Shown: positions 1 through 8,971 of the stretch, piece after piece
Layout of the letters: every line of letters starts with the position of its first letter
How positions within the stretch are numbered: position 1 is the stretch's first letter
From: Klebsiella pneumoniae
GTDB lineage: Bacteria; Pseudomonadota; Gammaproteobacteria; Eutrophobiales; Eutrophobiaceae
Direction of reading: 5' to 3'
NCBI GenBank assembly: GCA_945870865.1
Contig: CAMBTO010000010.1
Span: 1-39,782, forward strand
DNA length: 39,782 nt
The notes under the pieces: generated by a model
The model's database searches: none
Told to the model about the DNA's origin: nothing
The model's input: the letters and a program-made list of their open reading frames with translations, nothing else
Made by a program: the position numbers and the translations under genes

Positions 1-56
1 GGCCCTGCCTTGTAACAGCAACCCCTATTTTTATGATACCACTGCTTATATAAAAT

Positions 57-90
57 AGTCCCGGAAAATCTGTACAGATCGGCCGGGACT
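57..90 (-). terminator. Probable intrinsic terminator of the TonB receptor gene
   Basis: A perfect 8-bp inverted repeat (AGTCCCGG at 57-64, CCGGGACT at 83-90) encloses a second small palindrome, ATCTGTACAGAT. It lies just past the receptor stop codon. Read on the minus strand it is followed by a short T-rich stretch (ATTTTATA). The T tract is brief, so termination efficiency is uncertain. Confidence 0.65.
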
Positions 91-112
91 GCATGTTTTA
101 GGAATTATATTG

Positions 113-2986
113 CTAGAAGCTATAGCCGAGCTGAAGACCGTAGTTGAAATAATCACGAGCGCCTGCATTTGCAATATTCCATGCCTGGGGTGCACCCGCT
201 GCAGTCGCTACGTCAAACTCCGGATTGTATTCAATCTTCTCATCCAGAATATTACGGGCATAGACCTGGAGTTTCCACGTATCATCTACTGATGATAATC
301 CCATGTTCATGTTCCATATTGTGTGATTATTAAAAGCCACAACCCGGGTGAAGCTGGTAACGTTGACGGAAAAACCATCTGAGAAGGCCACATCACTGCC
401 TATGAAGTACTTGTACTGTTCGCCCCAGAACGGCAAGGCATGTTCATAGTCGAGACCGGCGGTCACCTTCCAGTCAGGTGTACGCGGCGCCTGTGAACCG
501 GCACGATCAATAAAGTTGGCCGCAGCAGTTGTACCTATAAGGGCGATTGATTCCTCGTTGGTCAAACAGTCATTACTGGCTGCATTGGCGATCTCTTCCG
601 GCGTACAACCGGCGATAAAGTCGAGCATGCGCCCCCGCTGATATACACCACTCAGTTTAGCTATCAACCCATCGGTCACCAGCCAGGTAAAGTCAAAGTC
701 AATACCGCGGGTGCGTTGCAGACCAGCATTGATCTGTGCACGTCCTGTTGACTCCTCGCCAGCCTGGATAGCGGCTAGGTCAATCAGAATAGCCTCGATT
801 TGCAGATCCTTGACCTCCTGATTAAACAGTGTCAGACCATAACGGAATCTGGAATCAAACAGATCGCCCCTCGCGCCAATTTCAAAATTCTCGGCGAATT
901 CATCCTTGTACGAAAACCCATCCTGCCCGATTGAAAACCCAATACCACCTTCCGCCATTCCGCGGTCACTGGTATCAAATCCGCCGGACTTGAATGCCTT
1001 GGCCCATTTTGCATAGACCGACAGGTTTTCCCAGGGGCGGTAACGCAACACCACCTGCGGGTCAAAACTATTTGTATCATAGGTGTCATTAAACGGTCCG
1101 GGACGATCCGAGAAATTGTTCAGAACCGGACTAAGCGCCACCGGGCGTTGTCCATCCCAGGCATCCGGGATGTCCCTGGTCAGCCAGACTGCGGTATAAT
1201 AACCCGCACCATAAGTTCCACACGGGCTGCCTGAAGCTGTAACACGATCACGGGGATCACTCGGATTGCCACCCCGAATCTGGGTTACCGGGGCGAACTG
1301 TGGCTGCCCACAGTCAATAATTGCACCACCCGTCATATGGCTGGTAGCTGAGGTAGCAAATGGTATCGTGCGTGCTGTTGGTGCGCCCAATGCCGGATCA
1401 CGGTGTGATGTTGCCCTGACAACGCCACCACTATCCCTCGGATCAATATTGAATATCCATGTTGCACTCTGACCGGTGACTCCACCCTCTTTATGCACAT
1501 CGGTATACCTGCCGCCCACATCCACCGAGGCCTTGTTGTCGAGGAAGTTGTAAGTGATGCTGGCAAACGCACTCTTCCATTCCGGATTCTGCCAGGGCTT
1601 ATACGTACGCAGTGGCTCGGAAAGATTAGGGCGTAGTGTCAATACCGGACCCAGATCCAGATCTTCTATCTGATAATAACCGCCGAACTCCCATTCAAAC
1701 ATACCGCCTTCTTCAGATCTGACACGAAGTTCCTGACTCCACATGTCAAAATTCTCGACACGGGACGATGAGTCGTTGACAAACGGATCCGTCTCATTTT
1801 CTTCATAGGTTTCGCGGCGGTAGTCCACCATGCCTGTGTTGGACGCTATCTGGATACCGTTATCGAGCTCATAGGTAAAGTTAAGCAGTACATCAAGAGA
1901 GTTCAATGGTTCCCGAGACGCGATTGATGTCTCGGCACCGATAGACTTCATGACCGGCCTGACAAAATCCAGAATGTCCATCGTCCCACTTCTTGAATCC
2001 GAACTGTTATATCCGGTAATCGTCTGACGCGGGCGACTCTCCCGTCCTTCTCTCCAACCAACATTGGTAAATCCGTCCGTTACGCAATCCGGCAACGGAA
2101 CCTGCAGACCATGGGTAGGTCCGTAAACAGCATCCCAGGCAGGTATCTTGCCCAGGATAACAGCAGTTTCATCAAACTGGCCGCTGAGCGGACGATCCGG
2201 TCTGGCGCACACGACGGAAGGGTCGCCTTCCGACTCGCGTTCCATGTAACTGACCTTCAGCAGTCCCTGTAATTTTTCATTGGGTGTCCACGCCAGTGAT
2301 ACACGCCCGATAGCATCACGCCTGTGCGGGAAAGAGTCACCTGTCCATGCGTCTGTCAGATGGCCACTGGTCTGGTCCCATTTGCCGGCAACACGTATAC
2401 CCCACTGATCATTGATCGGCCCACCGCTGGCACCGTCAAACGTCAATCGACCAAAATTGCCAACATCGGAATTTACATATCCTTCCCATTCCGCTGTGGG
2501 TTTTTTGTTGGTGATACTGAACGCACCGGCCGTAGCATTCTGGCCAAACGAAATAGGCTGTGGACCATTGAGCACTTCTATACGTTCCACATCAAGCATG
2601 CCGGCAGCCATCATTGAGGCACGACCATAAGTGATACCGTCAACAAACATCGGTGCCGACTGTTCGATACTCATATTGGCAACATTGCTACCCATGCCGC
2701 GGATAGTGATCGAAGGCGAATGCAGGTTATATTGAATTTCCACCGACGGGGAAAAGGTATCAAGATCCTCGACCGTGCGGATACCCAGTGCGCGGATTTC
2801 CTCTGCGTTAACAGTGGTAATCGAGATTGGTACTTCCTGCAAGGACTGCTCGCGCCGCTGGGCGGTCACAACAATTTCTTCCAGACCTTGTGCATACAAG
2901 GCTGCAGGTACTATCAAGACCGACAGTATTACTCCTGTTCCGGCAACAGACACACGCTTGTTCAGCGTTTTTTTAATCAAACTCAT
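113..2986 (-). CDS. TonB-dependent outer-membrane receptor
   Basis: This 957-residue protein is an outer-membrane beta-barrel that would import a ligand using TonB/ExbBD energy. A signal peptide occupies about residues 1-32 (ending ALYA). A TonB-box-like EEIVVTAQ follows at about 36-43. The plug domain (to about residue 165) contains RGMGSN, FVDGITYGR and IEVLNGPQ; the last departs from the common LRGPQG consensus. The rest is a barrel ending in GLQLGYSF, with the terminal Phe expected for BAM recognition. Pairs of Cys in predicted loops (PSVVC with LPDC, IDCGQ with SPCG, AGCTP with NDCL) may form disulfides. Size and style fit the large receptors of marine gammaproteobacteria that take up organic compounds. 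It is the last gene of the minus-strand accessory block and has its own G-rich leader. The ligand is unknown. Confidence 0.95.
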   Translation of the reverse strand: MSLIKKTLNKRVSVAGTGVILSVLIVPAALYAQGLEEIVVTAQRREQSLQEVPISITTVNAEEIRALGIRTVEDLDTFSPSVEIQYNLHSPSITIRGMGSNVANMSIEQSAPMFVDGITYGRASMMAAGMLDVERIEVLNGPQPISFGQNATAGAFSITNKKPTAEWEGYVNSDVGNFGRLTFDGASGGPINDQWGIRVAGKWDQTSGHLTDAWTGDSFPHRRDAIGRVSLAWTPNEKLQGLLKVSYMERESEGDPSVVCARPDRPLSGQFDETAVILGKIPAWDAVYGPTHGLQVPLPDCVTDGFTNVGWREGRESRPRQTITGYNSSDSRSGTMDILDFVRPVMKSIGAETSIASREPLNSLDVLLNFTYELDNGIQIASNTGMVDYRRETYEENETDPFVNDSSSRVENFDMWSQELRVRSEEGGMFEWEFGGYYQIEDLDLGPVLTLRPNLSEPLRTYKPWQNPEWKSAFASITYNFLDNKASVDVGGRYTDVHKEGGVTGQSATWIFNIDPRDSGGVVRATSHRDPALGAPTARTIPFATSATSHMTGGAIIDCGQPQFAPVTQIRGGNPSDPRDRVTASGSPCGTYGAGYYTAVWLTRDIPDAWDGQRPVALSPVLNNFSDRPGPFNDTYDTNSFDPQVVLRYRPWENLSVYAKWAKAFKSGGFDTSDRGMAEGGIGFSIGQDGFSYKDEFAENFEIGARGDLFDSRFRYGLTLFNQEVKDLQIEAILIDLAAIQAGEESTGRAQINAGLQRTRGIDFDFTWLVTDGLIAKLSGVYQRGRMLDFIAGCTPEEIANAASNDCLTNEESIALIGTTAAANFIDRAGSQAPRTPDWKVTAGLDYEHALPFWGEQYKYFIGSDVAFSDGFSVNVTSFTRVVAFNNHTIWNMNMGLSSVDDTWKLQVYARNILDEKIEYNPEFDVATAAGAPQAWNIANAGARDYFNYGLQLGYSF

Positions 2987-2990
2987 GGGG

Positions 2991-2995
2991 CCCCC
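2991..2995 (-). promoter_or_regulatory. G5 leader motif of the TonB receptor gene
   Basis: On the coding strand ACACAGGGGGCCCC directly precedes the ATG at 2986. The G run ends 4 nt before the start, so it can act as a wobble-pairing Shine-Dalgarno. A very AT-rich stretch lies upstream (about 3000-3050). It is one of eight such leaders in the window. Confidence 0.6.
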
Positions 2996-3076
2996 TGTGT
3001 AATTTATTATTTATTTATAGTTATTAATATCAATTTTAAATCAATTCCATGCCTGAAGATTCCAGCGACTGGTGGT

Positions 3077-4969
3077 CTAGTCCTGACGATTACCCAGACG
3101 ACCCGTTTCACTCATGTTGTAAATTTTGCCTACCAGATGTCCGTACGGTTTTTTATCCAGGAGCTCCTGCATACCTGCCAGCGTGATCACTGACTCAACC
3201 TGATCTCTCTGGAAATCATCAAACTCCAGTCCGCCGCGCCCGAGTATACATTGACCTTTTGGTGCAGACGGCTCCTTGTCTGCCGCCCCCAGTTCGAGCA
3301 ACAGTTTAGCCGTTGACATGTGTGGCACGGTACGTCGAATCAAGCCCTTCTGGTTCCTGCCCACAGCAAGACTGAGGGGCGTCTGGACACAGCCATTTTG
3401 AATTTCCATGTCCGCACCATTCTCAACCAGATACCTGACTATCCTGTCTGCACCCAGAAATGAGGCGGCATGTAATGCCGCCCAGCCAACTTCATTCGTT
3501 TCATTTACATCTGCTCCAAATTCAAGCAACCTCTTAACAACTGAAAGCGCCTTCTCCTCCTCGTCCGGGGAGTAGTCGTTATTGCGACCCATACCTGCGG
3601 CAATCATCAACGCCGTTGCATTACCCTGAAACTGGTTATCATCGGAAAAGTTTTTGGTCTGCTTGTCAAAAATATCCCGGTTTGCCTCTGTTCTTACCAA
3701 AGGGTCAACTTCCGTCTGTAGCAGCATTTCCATTGCATCGCTATCCAGTGCCGCAACTGCGAGCATGAACGGGGTGACACCGGTCAGATTAAAATACGGC
3801 AACCTTTCCATCCGCAGGCGGGGTGGTGGATATTTCATTGCCACATCCGGGTCGGCGCCGGCATCAAGCAGCGCCCGCGCCAGATTATGCATATTCTTGC
3901 CATACAGCGGCTCATCCGGATTGCCTTTTGGCTCTACGATATACAATCCAAACTTGGGGTCATCAAGCAACTTCAGTTCATCAGGTGTCAGACTTGAATA
4001 AACCTTGCACCGGGAATCAGAGGCATATCCGCACACCTGCTTGGCAAAGTTGGTGCGCATATTGTGTAATACCTTGAGACCATCGCGCATTGCATAATGC
4101 AGCGGAGTCATACCGTTAGCGTCTGTCAGATTTGGATTTGCACCCTGTTCCAGCAGATACAGGGCAATATCCTCACTGCCTCCGGCTGCGGCGATAACCA
4201 GCGCCGTGCCTTCATCTACCGAGACAGCATCCAGGTCGGCTTTTTTTGACACCAGCAGTTTAACCGTATCCAGATCACCCACACGTGCGGCAAACATTAA
4301 TGGCGTAAAGCCTCCCTGCGGCGTTCCCTGCACGTTCGCCTTGTAACCCTCCAGCACAACCGGTTTGAAATTTTCATCCAGCATTTTCGTCTTGACGTTC
4401 ACCTTCGCGCCTTTCTCAACCAGCAAACGTGCTGTGTCAGGATGTTTGAACGCGATTGCCCACATCAGGGCAGACTGGTCACGACGTGGTTCCTTTATAT
4501 TGACGTCAGCACCATGAGCAAGCAATACACTCACAACTTCAGTTTCGCCGGTTTTCGCGGCGGCCATCAGCGGCGTAACCCCACTCCAGAGCGCCGCGTT
4601 TGGATTGGCACCTCCTTTCAGTAAGGTCTCTGCCATGGCAGGATTTCGATTATTACTTGCGAGAAACAGCGAAGTCACACCGTATTCATTGGCGGCATCG
4701 GGATCAGCGCCAGCCTGCAACAGCTGCCCGACGATTTGCTGATTGTCCCAATATACGGCCCAGGCCAACGCCGTTGCGCCATCCGGTTCGGCCGCATTGA
4801 CTGAGGCCGACTTCTGGTTCAGTGCGGTACGAACGGTTTCCCAATCCTGTGCCTTACTGGCCAGTACAAACTTCAGATCGTTACCAATGGATTCGGCCCG
4901 GACCACCATTGATACTGCCAACAACATCAACCCGCCAAGCACACGCCTGACCTGAATTGTTCCCGCCAT
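3077..4969 (-). CDS. Exported ankyrin-repeat protein
   Basis: The protein has about 630 residues: an N-terminal signal peptide (ending MVVRAES) followed almost entirely by ankyrin repeats. About eleven can be counted, with typical TPLMAA, LLAHGADVN and GWAALHAAS signatures. They form two arrays, interrupted in the middle by a longer insert (about residues 300-370) containing two Cys. Ankyrin arrays bind proteins, so a periplasmic scaffold or partner of the neighbouring enzymes is plausible; no catalytic motif is visible. Start choice: ATG at 4969 gives a clean signal peptide, while an in-frame GTG at 4978 is also possible and sits closer to the G-rich leader. It lies between the DUF1552/DUF1592 pair and the TonB receptor on the same strand. 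Ankyrin genes beside such pairs recur in environmental bacteria, but their role is unknown. Confidence 0.88.
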   Translation of the reverse strand: MAGTIQVRRVLGGLMLLAVSMVVRAESIGNDLKFVLASKAQDWETVRTALNQKSASVNAAEPDGATALAWAVYWDNQQIVGQLLQAGADPDAANEYGVTSLFLASNNRNPAMAETLLKGGANPNAALWSGVTPLMAAAKTGETEVVSVLLAHGADVNIKEPRRDQSALMWAIAFKHPDTARLLVEKGAKVNVKTKMLDENFKPVVLEGYKANVQGTPQGGFTPLMFAARVGDLDTVKLLVSKKADLDAVSVDEGTALVIAAAGGSEDIALYLLEQGANPNLTDANGMTPLHYAMRDGLKVLHNMRTNFAKQVCGYASDSRCKVYSSLTPDELKLLDDPKFGLYIVEPKGNPDEPLYGKNMHNLARALLDAGADPDVAMKYPPPRLRMERLPYFNLTGVTPFMLAVAALDSDAMEMLLQTEVDPLVRTEANRDIFDKQTKNFSDDNQFQGNATALMIAAGMGRNNDYSPDEEEKALSVVKRLLEFGADVNETNEVGWAALHAASFLGADRIVRYLVENGADMEIQNGCVQTPLSLAVGRNQKGLIRRTVPHMSTAKLLLELGAADKEPSAPKGQCILGRGGLEFDDFQRDQVESVITLAGMQELLDKKPYGHLVGKIYNMSETGRLGNRQD

Positions 4970-4978
4970 TCTGGTCAC

Positions 4979-4987
4979 CCCTCCCCC
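4979..4987 (-). promoter_or_regulatory. G-run leader (GGGGGAGGG) of the ankyrin gene
   Basis: On the coding strand the start region reads CAGGGGGAGGGGTGACC before the ATG at 4969. Two G runs (5 and 4) are separated by one A. This is the only one of the eight leaders with a double run. Confidence 0.55.
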
Positions 4988-5005
4988 TGAATCAAACTAA
5001 CGCTG

Positions 5006-6349
5006 TTATGATGTGGCCGACAGATCAAGTAATCCGGTGGATTCGCCGAAGCGGGTTCCCATCTTATCCATCTTGATTCCGTAAATATCCAGCATCGCCA
5101 GATGTAAATTTGTCAGCGGTGTGCCCATCTCATAGAGCACATGTCGATTACCCCTGACTGCACCACTCCCACCACCAATAAGTGCTATGGGAACGTTATA
5201 CTGATTATGTACGTCACCTTCGCCCATGCCTGCTCCGTACACTATCATTGAATTATCGAGTAATGAGGACCCATCTGCATCCTTGCTTGCCTCCATCTTT
5301 GCCAGGAAGTTACCAAACAGCTTGGCATGATAGACATCGATCTCACCTGCCTGACGTTTCCGGGTTGGGTCACCACGATGATGGGTCAAGGGGTGATAAG
5401 GATCGGTGTGCCCAAGATGCGTATAGACCAGCTCACTGTATTCCCTGGCCACCATAAACGAGAACACACGTGTCGTATCAGTCTGAAAAGCGAGATGCAA
5501 TAAATCGTATGTAAGGCCGATATGTTCCTCATGTGCAGGAATACCCACCGGACGTTTCATGTCGGGTAATTCGACATCTGCTGTTTGTTCCGCCTTCTGG
5601 ACGCGTAACTCCACATTGCGCAATGCCTCGGTAAACTCATTCAGCTTGTGGTTGTCTGCCAGGCCCAGTTTCTTCTTGACCCGGGCAGCATCCTCCCGCA
5701 CAAAATCAAGAATACTTTTTTTACGACCAATCCGACTCTGACGCGCCACCGGGTCTGTACCGCCATCACCAAACAGACGCTCGAATATCACCCGGGGTCT
5801 GTGTTCCATAGGTAACGGTGTGGTCGGACTCGACCAGGAAATAGTGTTGGTATAAGCGGAACTGTAACCGGCATTGGACTGGCCCGCGAGTTCTGCTGCG
5901 TTTTCTATACAAACCTGCAGTGAGGGCAACGGTGTTTCATTGCCGATCTTCCGGGCGATATACTGATCAACTGATGTACCTACCAGCAACTCGCTTAATG
6001 ATTTATTCGGTTCAACACCGGTCAGGAACATCGAGCTACCACCGACATGACCATCAACTGTTTCCGAGGCGCCGTTGTTCATATTACTGAGAATCAGCAC
6101 CTTGTCCCGCACGTGTTCCCAGTTTTTAAGTACATCGGTCAGTTCAAAGTTGCTTCCCCTGGCTACCGGCCGCCAGCGTTCGCGGATGATACCGTTAGGA
6201 CTATATATGTATCCGGCTCGTAGTGGCATTTTACTCTCGGAAGGCGTTGCCATCGCCGGAACCATTGCACTTAACATGGGTACGGAAATAGCCGCCCCCA
6301 TACCACGCAGGAATGTACGGCGCGGAAGTGATTTTTTGAAAATGATCAT
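5006..6349 (-). CDS. DUF1552 family Tat-exported protein
   Basis: This 447-residue protein belongs to the DUF1552 (HXXSHH) family, whose biochemical activity is not established. The N-terminus carries a twin-arginine signal (LPRRTFLRGMG followed by a hydrophobic stretch ending AMA), so it should be exported folded, possibly with a cofactor. The family motif appears as HPLTHH, a Thr variant of HxxSHH, in the C-terminal third; VYGAGMGEGDVHNQY follows. Its ATG overlaps the stop codon of the preceding DUF1592-type gene as ATGA, so the two are translationally coupled. DUF1552 proteins are typically paired with the five-DUF cytochrome-like proteins, as here, which suggests one functional unit in the periplasm. 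A canonical GGAGGG Shine-Dalgarno precedes it. Confidence 0.92.
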   Translation of the reverse strand: MIIFKKSLPRRTFLRGMGAAISVPMLSAMVPAMATPSESKMPLRAGYIYSPNGIIRERWRPVARGSNFELTDVLKNWEHVRDKVLILSNMNNGASETVDGHVGGSSMFLTGVEPNKSLSELLVGTSVDQYIARKIGNETPLPSLQVCIENAAELAGQSNAGYSSAYTNTISWSSPTTPLPMEHRPRVIFERLFGDGGTDPVARQSRIGRKKSILDFVREDAARVKKKLGLADNHKLNEFTEALRNVELRVQKAEQTADVELPDMKRPVGIPAHEEHIGLTYDLLHLAFQTDTTRVFSFMVAREYSELVYTHLGHTDPYHPLTHHRGDPTRKRQAGEIDVYHAKLFGNFLAKMEASKDADGSSLLDNSMIVYGAGMGEGDVHNQYNVPIALIGGGSGAVRGNRHVLYEMGTPLTNLHLAMLDIYGIKMDKMGTRFGESTGLLDLSATS

Positions 6350-8790
6350 GACCCAACCCTCCTCATATTAAACGGTACGCTGTTGACGATACCAAAAACG
6401 ATGGACGAAAAACGATAATCACTGTCTTTTGATGTGGCTACGATGTCACGCACGGTAGACATATCATAATGTTCGAGAGGGCGTCCGAGCGCATAGATCA
6501 GCAAATTTTGTGTGAACGCGCCCGCAATCACCTTCGGACTGCTTAACAGTGCCTGTTGCAGTTGTGCCGGCCCCTCAAATGCAATACCACTCGGCAACTT
6601 TCCGGCGGCATTGATCGGTTTACCCTCATCTTCGGTCCGCCATCTTCCGATCGCATCATAGTTTTCAAGACCGAAGCCTATCGGATCCATCTGGTTATGA
6701 CACACGGCGCAAACGGGGTTTGCGGGATGTTTCTCCATCCGCTCGCGCAAGGTCGGATTACTTTCTCCAGGCTTGGCGTCGGTGGCCTCCAGCGGCGGTA
6801 TATCGGCCGGTGGTGGTGGTGGCGGAGAGGCCAGGATATAACTTAATACCCATTTTCCACGTAACACGGTGGAGTTACGGTTCGGATATGTGGTGATAGA
6901 CAGGATACTGGCCCGTGCGAGTAATCCACGCTGATTGGGGTCATCCAGAGTCACGCGACGGAAGCGGCTACCGTAGACATTCTTGATTCCATAATGCCGG
7001 GCCAGACGTTCATTCAGATAGGTGTAATCCGCCCTGAACAGATCCAGTATGGAACGATCCTCCTGGAAGATACTGCCGAGAAACAGTCTGATTTCCGTAT
7101 AAAGATTCTGGCGCAGTGTCTCATCAAAGTCCGGGAAGATTTCCTGGTTTTTGGTCAGCAGTGGTAGATTGCGTAATAATAACCACTGATCTGCAAAATC
7201 AGTTACCAGCGTTGTGGCACGTTTGTCTTTCAGCATGCGTCGCACCTGCTGATCGAGTACCGCTGGATCACGCAGTTTGCCCTGCTCGGCCAGTGTCAGT
7301 AATTCGTTATCAGGAATACTTCCCCAGAGGAAAAACGACAGGCGTGACGCCAGATCCAGATCGCTGAGGGTATAGAGTTCACCCTGTACCAGATTCTCCG
7401 GGTCATCCTCGATACGAAACAGAAATTCCATGGAGACTAGCAGGCCTTCAATTGCCATCTGGATTCCCGCATCAAAGGTCCCGTTCTGATCACGGGCCTG
7501 CTGATACAGACCCATCAAAGAGTTGATGGTGTCATCTTCTACCGGGCGACGATGGGCCAGCCGTGCGAAACTGGACAGTATCTTTCTGGCACACGGATCT
7601 TCTTCGGATTTGTTGTTCGGTGTACAGATAAATATCTTGTCCCGACTGGCCGTATTACCAGCACCCGTCACGTTTAACGGACCCGTAATCATTACACTGC
7701 TGACCCAGGGGTCACGCCAAGCGCGTTCAAAGTCACCTTCGATCTTGGCCTTGTCCCAGTTTTCAAATGTCTGGGGCGGGATGGCACCTTCCCAGGCAAA
7801 GGGTTCATCCAGAAATGCCACCTGTACGTTATGCGTACCGGCCTTCATCGGGAATTTTATCTCCAGTTTTGAATCCGCTGTTCGTTCATACTGGGCCTGA
7901 TCAAAATCGGGTGGTACCTTGTCCGCGCCACCGTTGGCCAGGCCGAGGCCCACATTTTCGCCACCGACTGTCATTAGCTTGACCCGTTTGCCATCGACGC
8001 GTACATCCAGACGCCGCGGCTCATTGATACCGATAACCAGTGCGGACCCGGAGGTTCTCAATAAACGCACATTCAGCACATATTCACCATCAACCGGAAA
8101 ATTATGACGAACAGCAAGCCCGCCACGTGTCCCGAAAGGCAGATCCTCGCTCATGCGGTCATTCTGCAGCAGCTTCGGATCGATATTGTACTGGGCGGTA
8201 TCTGTTTCTATCGTGGGATCACCGACCGCCATGCGGCTAATCTTGCGGGCTGCCGCAATATAGCTCTCCATCAATACGTCTGACACTGAAAGCAGGTCGG
8301 CGAGATTATCAAACCCACCAGAGTTATCCGGAGGTAGCAACGAGGCCCCGTCAATCTCCACTCCCAACAAATCACGAACCGCATTCGTATATTCCGTCCG
8401 GTTCAGTCTGTGAGCCGCCGCCATCTTACCGGGCTCAGGGCTGGCACTGGACATCTTGTCCAGTGTGGTTGCCAGATATACCGGGAAGTTCTCATAAAAG
8501 GATTCATCCGGCCGTGGCATACCGACCGGTGGCATGGAGCGCAGAGACAGTTTCGTAATGACTTTTTCCCAGAGTTGCGGGTTTTCGCGAAGGTCATCCA
8601 GATTCGCCTTGTCCAGTTCAAGGAAGGCGGTTTTCAGCGTCTGGTTATGGCAGGTAACACAATACTGATTAAGCGTCTTGCGATAATGCGAGGCATCATT
8701 TGTTGCATTGTCAGTTGTCTGTGCCAGCACAGGTAAACTGCTGGCGATTGCCAGCATCGCAACAAGGAAACGTGATGAATCTCGAATCAT
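6346..8790 (-). CDS. DUF1587/1595/1592/1588/1585 c-type heme protein
   Basis: The protein has about 814 residues and the modular architecture first noted in planctomycetes. A signal peptide (ending VLAQ) is followed by CVTCH at about residue 44, a heme-binding motif. Next come a DUF1587-like region (AHRLNRTEYTNAVRDLLG), a beta-rich segment, a DUF1595-like region (FARLAHRRPV), DUF1592 (LASRLSFFLWGSIPD), DUF1588 (DYTYLNERLARHYG and a run of six Pro) and DUF1585 (IYALGRPLEHYD). A second heme motif, CAVCH, lies near residue 694. It is probably a periplasmic electron-transfer or oxidative protein; the substrate is unknown. It is coupled by a 4-base overlap to the DUF1552 gene. ATG at 8790 is preferred because it places the signal peptide at the N-terminus; in-frame ATGs exist upstream at 8814 and 8862. 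Confidence 0.9.
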   Translation of the reverse strand: MIRDSSRFLVAMLAIASSLPVLAQTTDNATNDASHYRKTLNQYCVTCHNQTLKTAFLELDKANLDDLRENPQLWEKVITKLSLRSMPPVGMPRPDESFYENFPVYLATTLDKMSSASPEPGKMAAAHRLNRTEYTNAVRDLLGVEIDGASLLPPDNSGGFDNLADLLSVSDVLMESYIAAARKISRMAVGDPTIETDTAQYNIDPKLLQNDRMSEDLPFGTRGGLAVRHNFPVDGEYVLNVRLLRTSGSALVIGINEPRRLDVRVDGKRVKLMTVGGENVGLGLANGGADKVPPDFDQAQYERTADSKLEIKFPMKAGTHNVQVAFLDEPFAWEGAIPPQTFENWDKAKIEGDFERAWRDPWVSSVMITGPLNVTGAGNTASRDKIFICTPNNKSEEDPCARKILSSFARLAHRRPVEDDTINSLMGLYQQARDQNGTFDAGIQMAIEGLLVSMEFLFRIEDDPENLVQGELYTLSDLDLASRLSFFLWGSIPDNELLTLAEQGKLRDPAVLDQQVRRMLKDKRATTLVTDFADQWLLLRNLPLLTKNQEIFPDFDETLRQNLYTEIRLFLGSIFQEDRSILDLFRADYTYLNERLARHYGIKNVYGSRFRRVTLDDPNQRGLLARASILSITTYPNRNSTVLRGKWVLSYILASPPPPPPADIPPLEATDAKPGESNPTLRERMEKHPANPVCAVCHNQMDPIGFGLENYDAIGRWRTEDEGKPINAAGKLPSGIAFEGPAQLQQALLSSPKVIAGAFTQNLLIYALGRPLEHYDMSTVRDIVATSKDSDYRFSSIVFGIVNSVPFNMRRVGS

Positions 8791-8971
8791 GTACAAGTCT
8801 TTATCCCCCCACATCTTTACAACTGAAAAATAGCTACGTCCAAATCTGAATCCTGCGCACATCTACATCAATCTGCAAAGCCTGCAGGCAGCCCCTGAAA
8901 CCTGTATGTTCCACGTTAAAACTAGCAGATTAAGTTACTTTTGTAAATGTACGCGCCTGGTGTGTTTATAC
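8791..8971. other. Intergenic region between the DUF1592-type and PQQ genes
   Basis: About 180 bp with no supported gene. It must hold the leader, and probably a promoter, of the DUF1592-DUF1552 pair on the minus strand. Apart from the G6 run and a small GCCTGCAGGC palindrome near 8880-8890, nothing was recognised. Confidence 0.5.
8805..8810 (-). promoter_or_regulatory. G6 leader motif of the DUF1592-type gene
   Basis: GATGTGGGGGGATAAAG precedes the start, but the G run ends 14 nt before the ATG at 8790. That is too far for an ordinary Shine-Dalgarno. The same run would lie inside the reading frame if the ATG at 8814 were used. Confidence 0.45.

Noticed and set aside
2720-3193. A 157-codon plus-strand frame opposite the TonB receptor start
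   Set aside because: It lies mostly antisense to a clearly supported receptor gene and has no family features.
8790-8862. Upstream ATG at 8862 as start of the DUF1592-type protein
   Set aside because: It would put 24 extra residues before a clear signal peptide and has no good ribosome-binding site.
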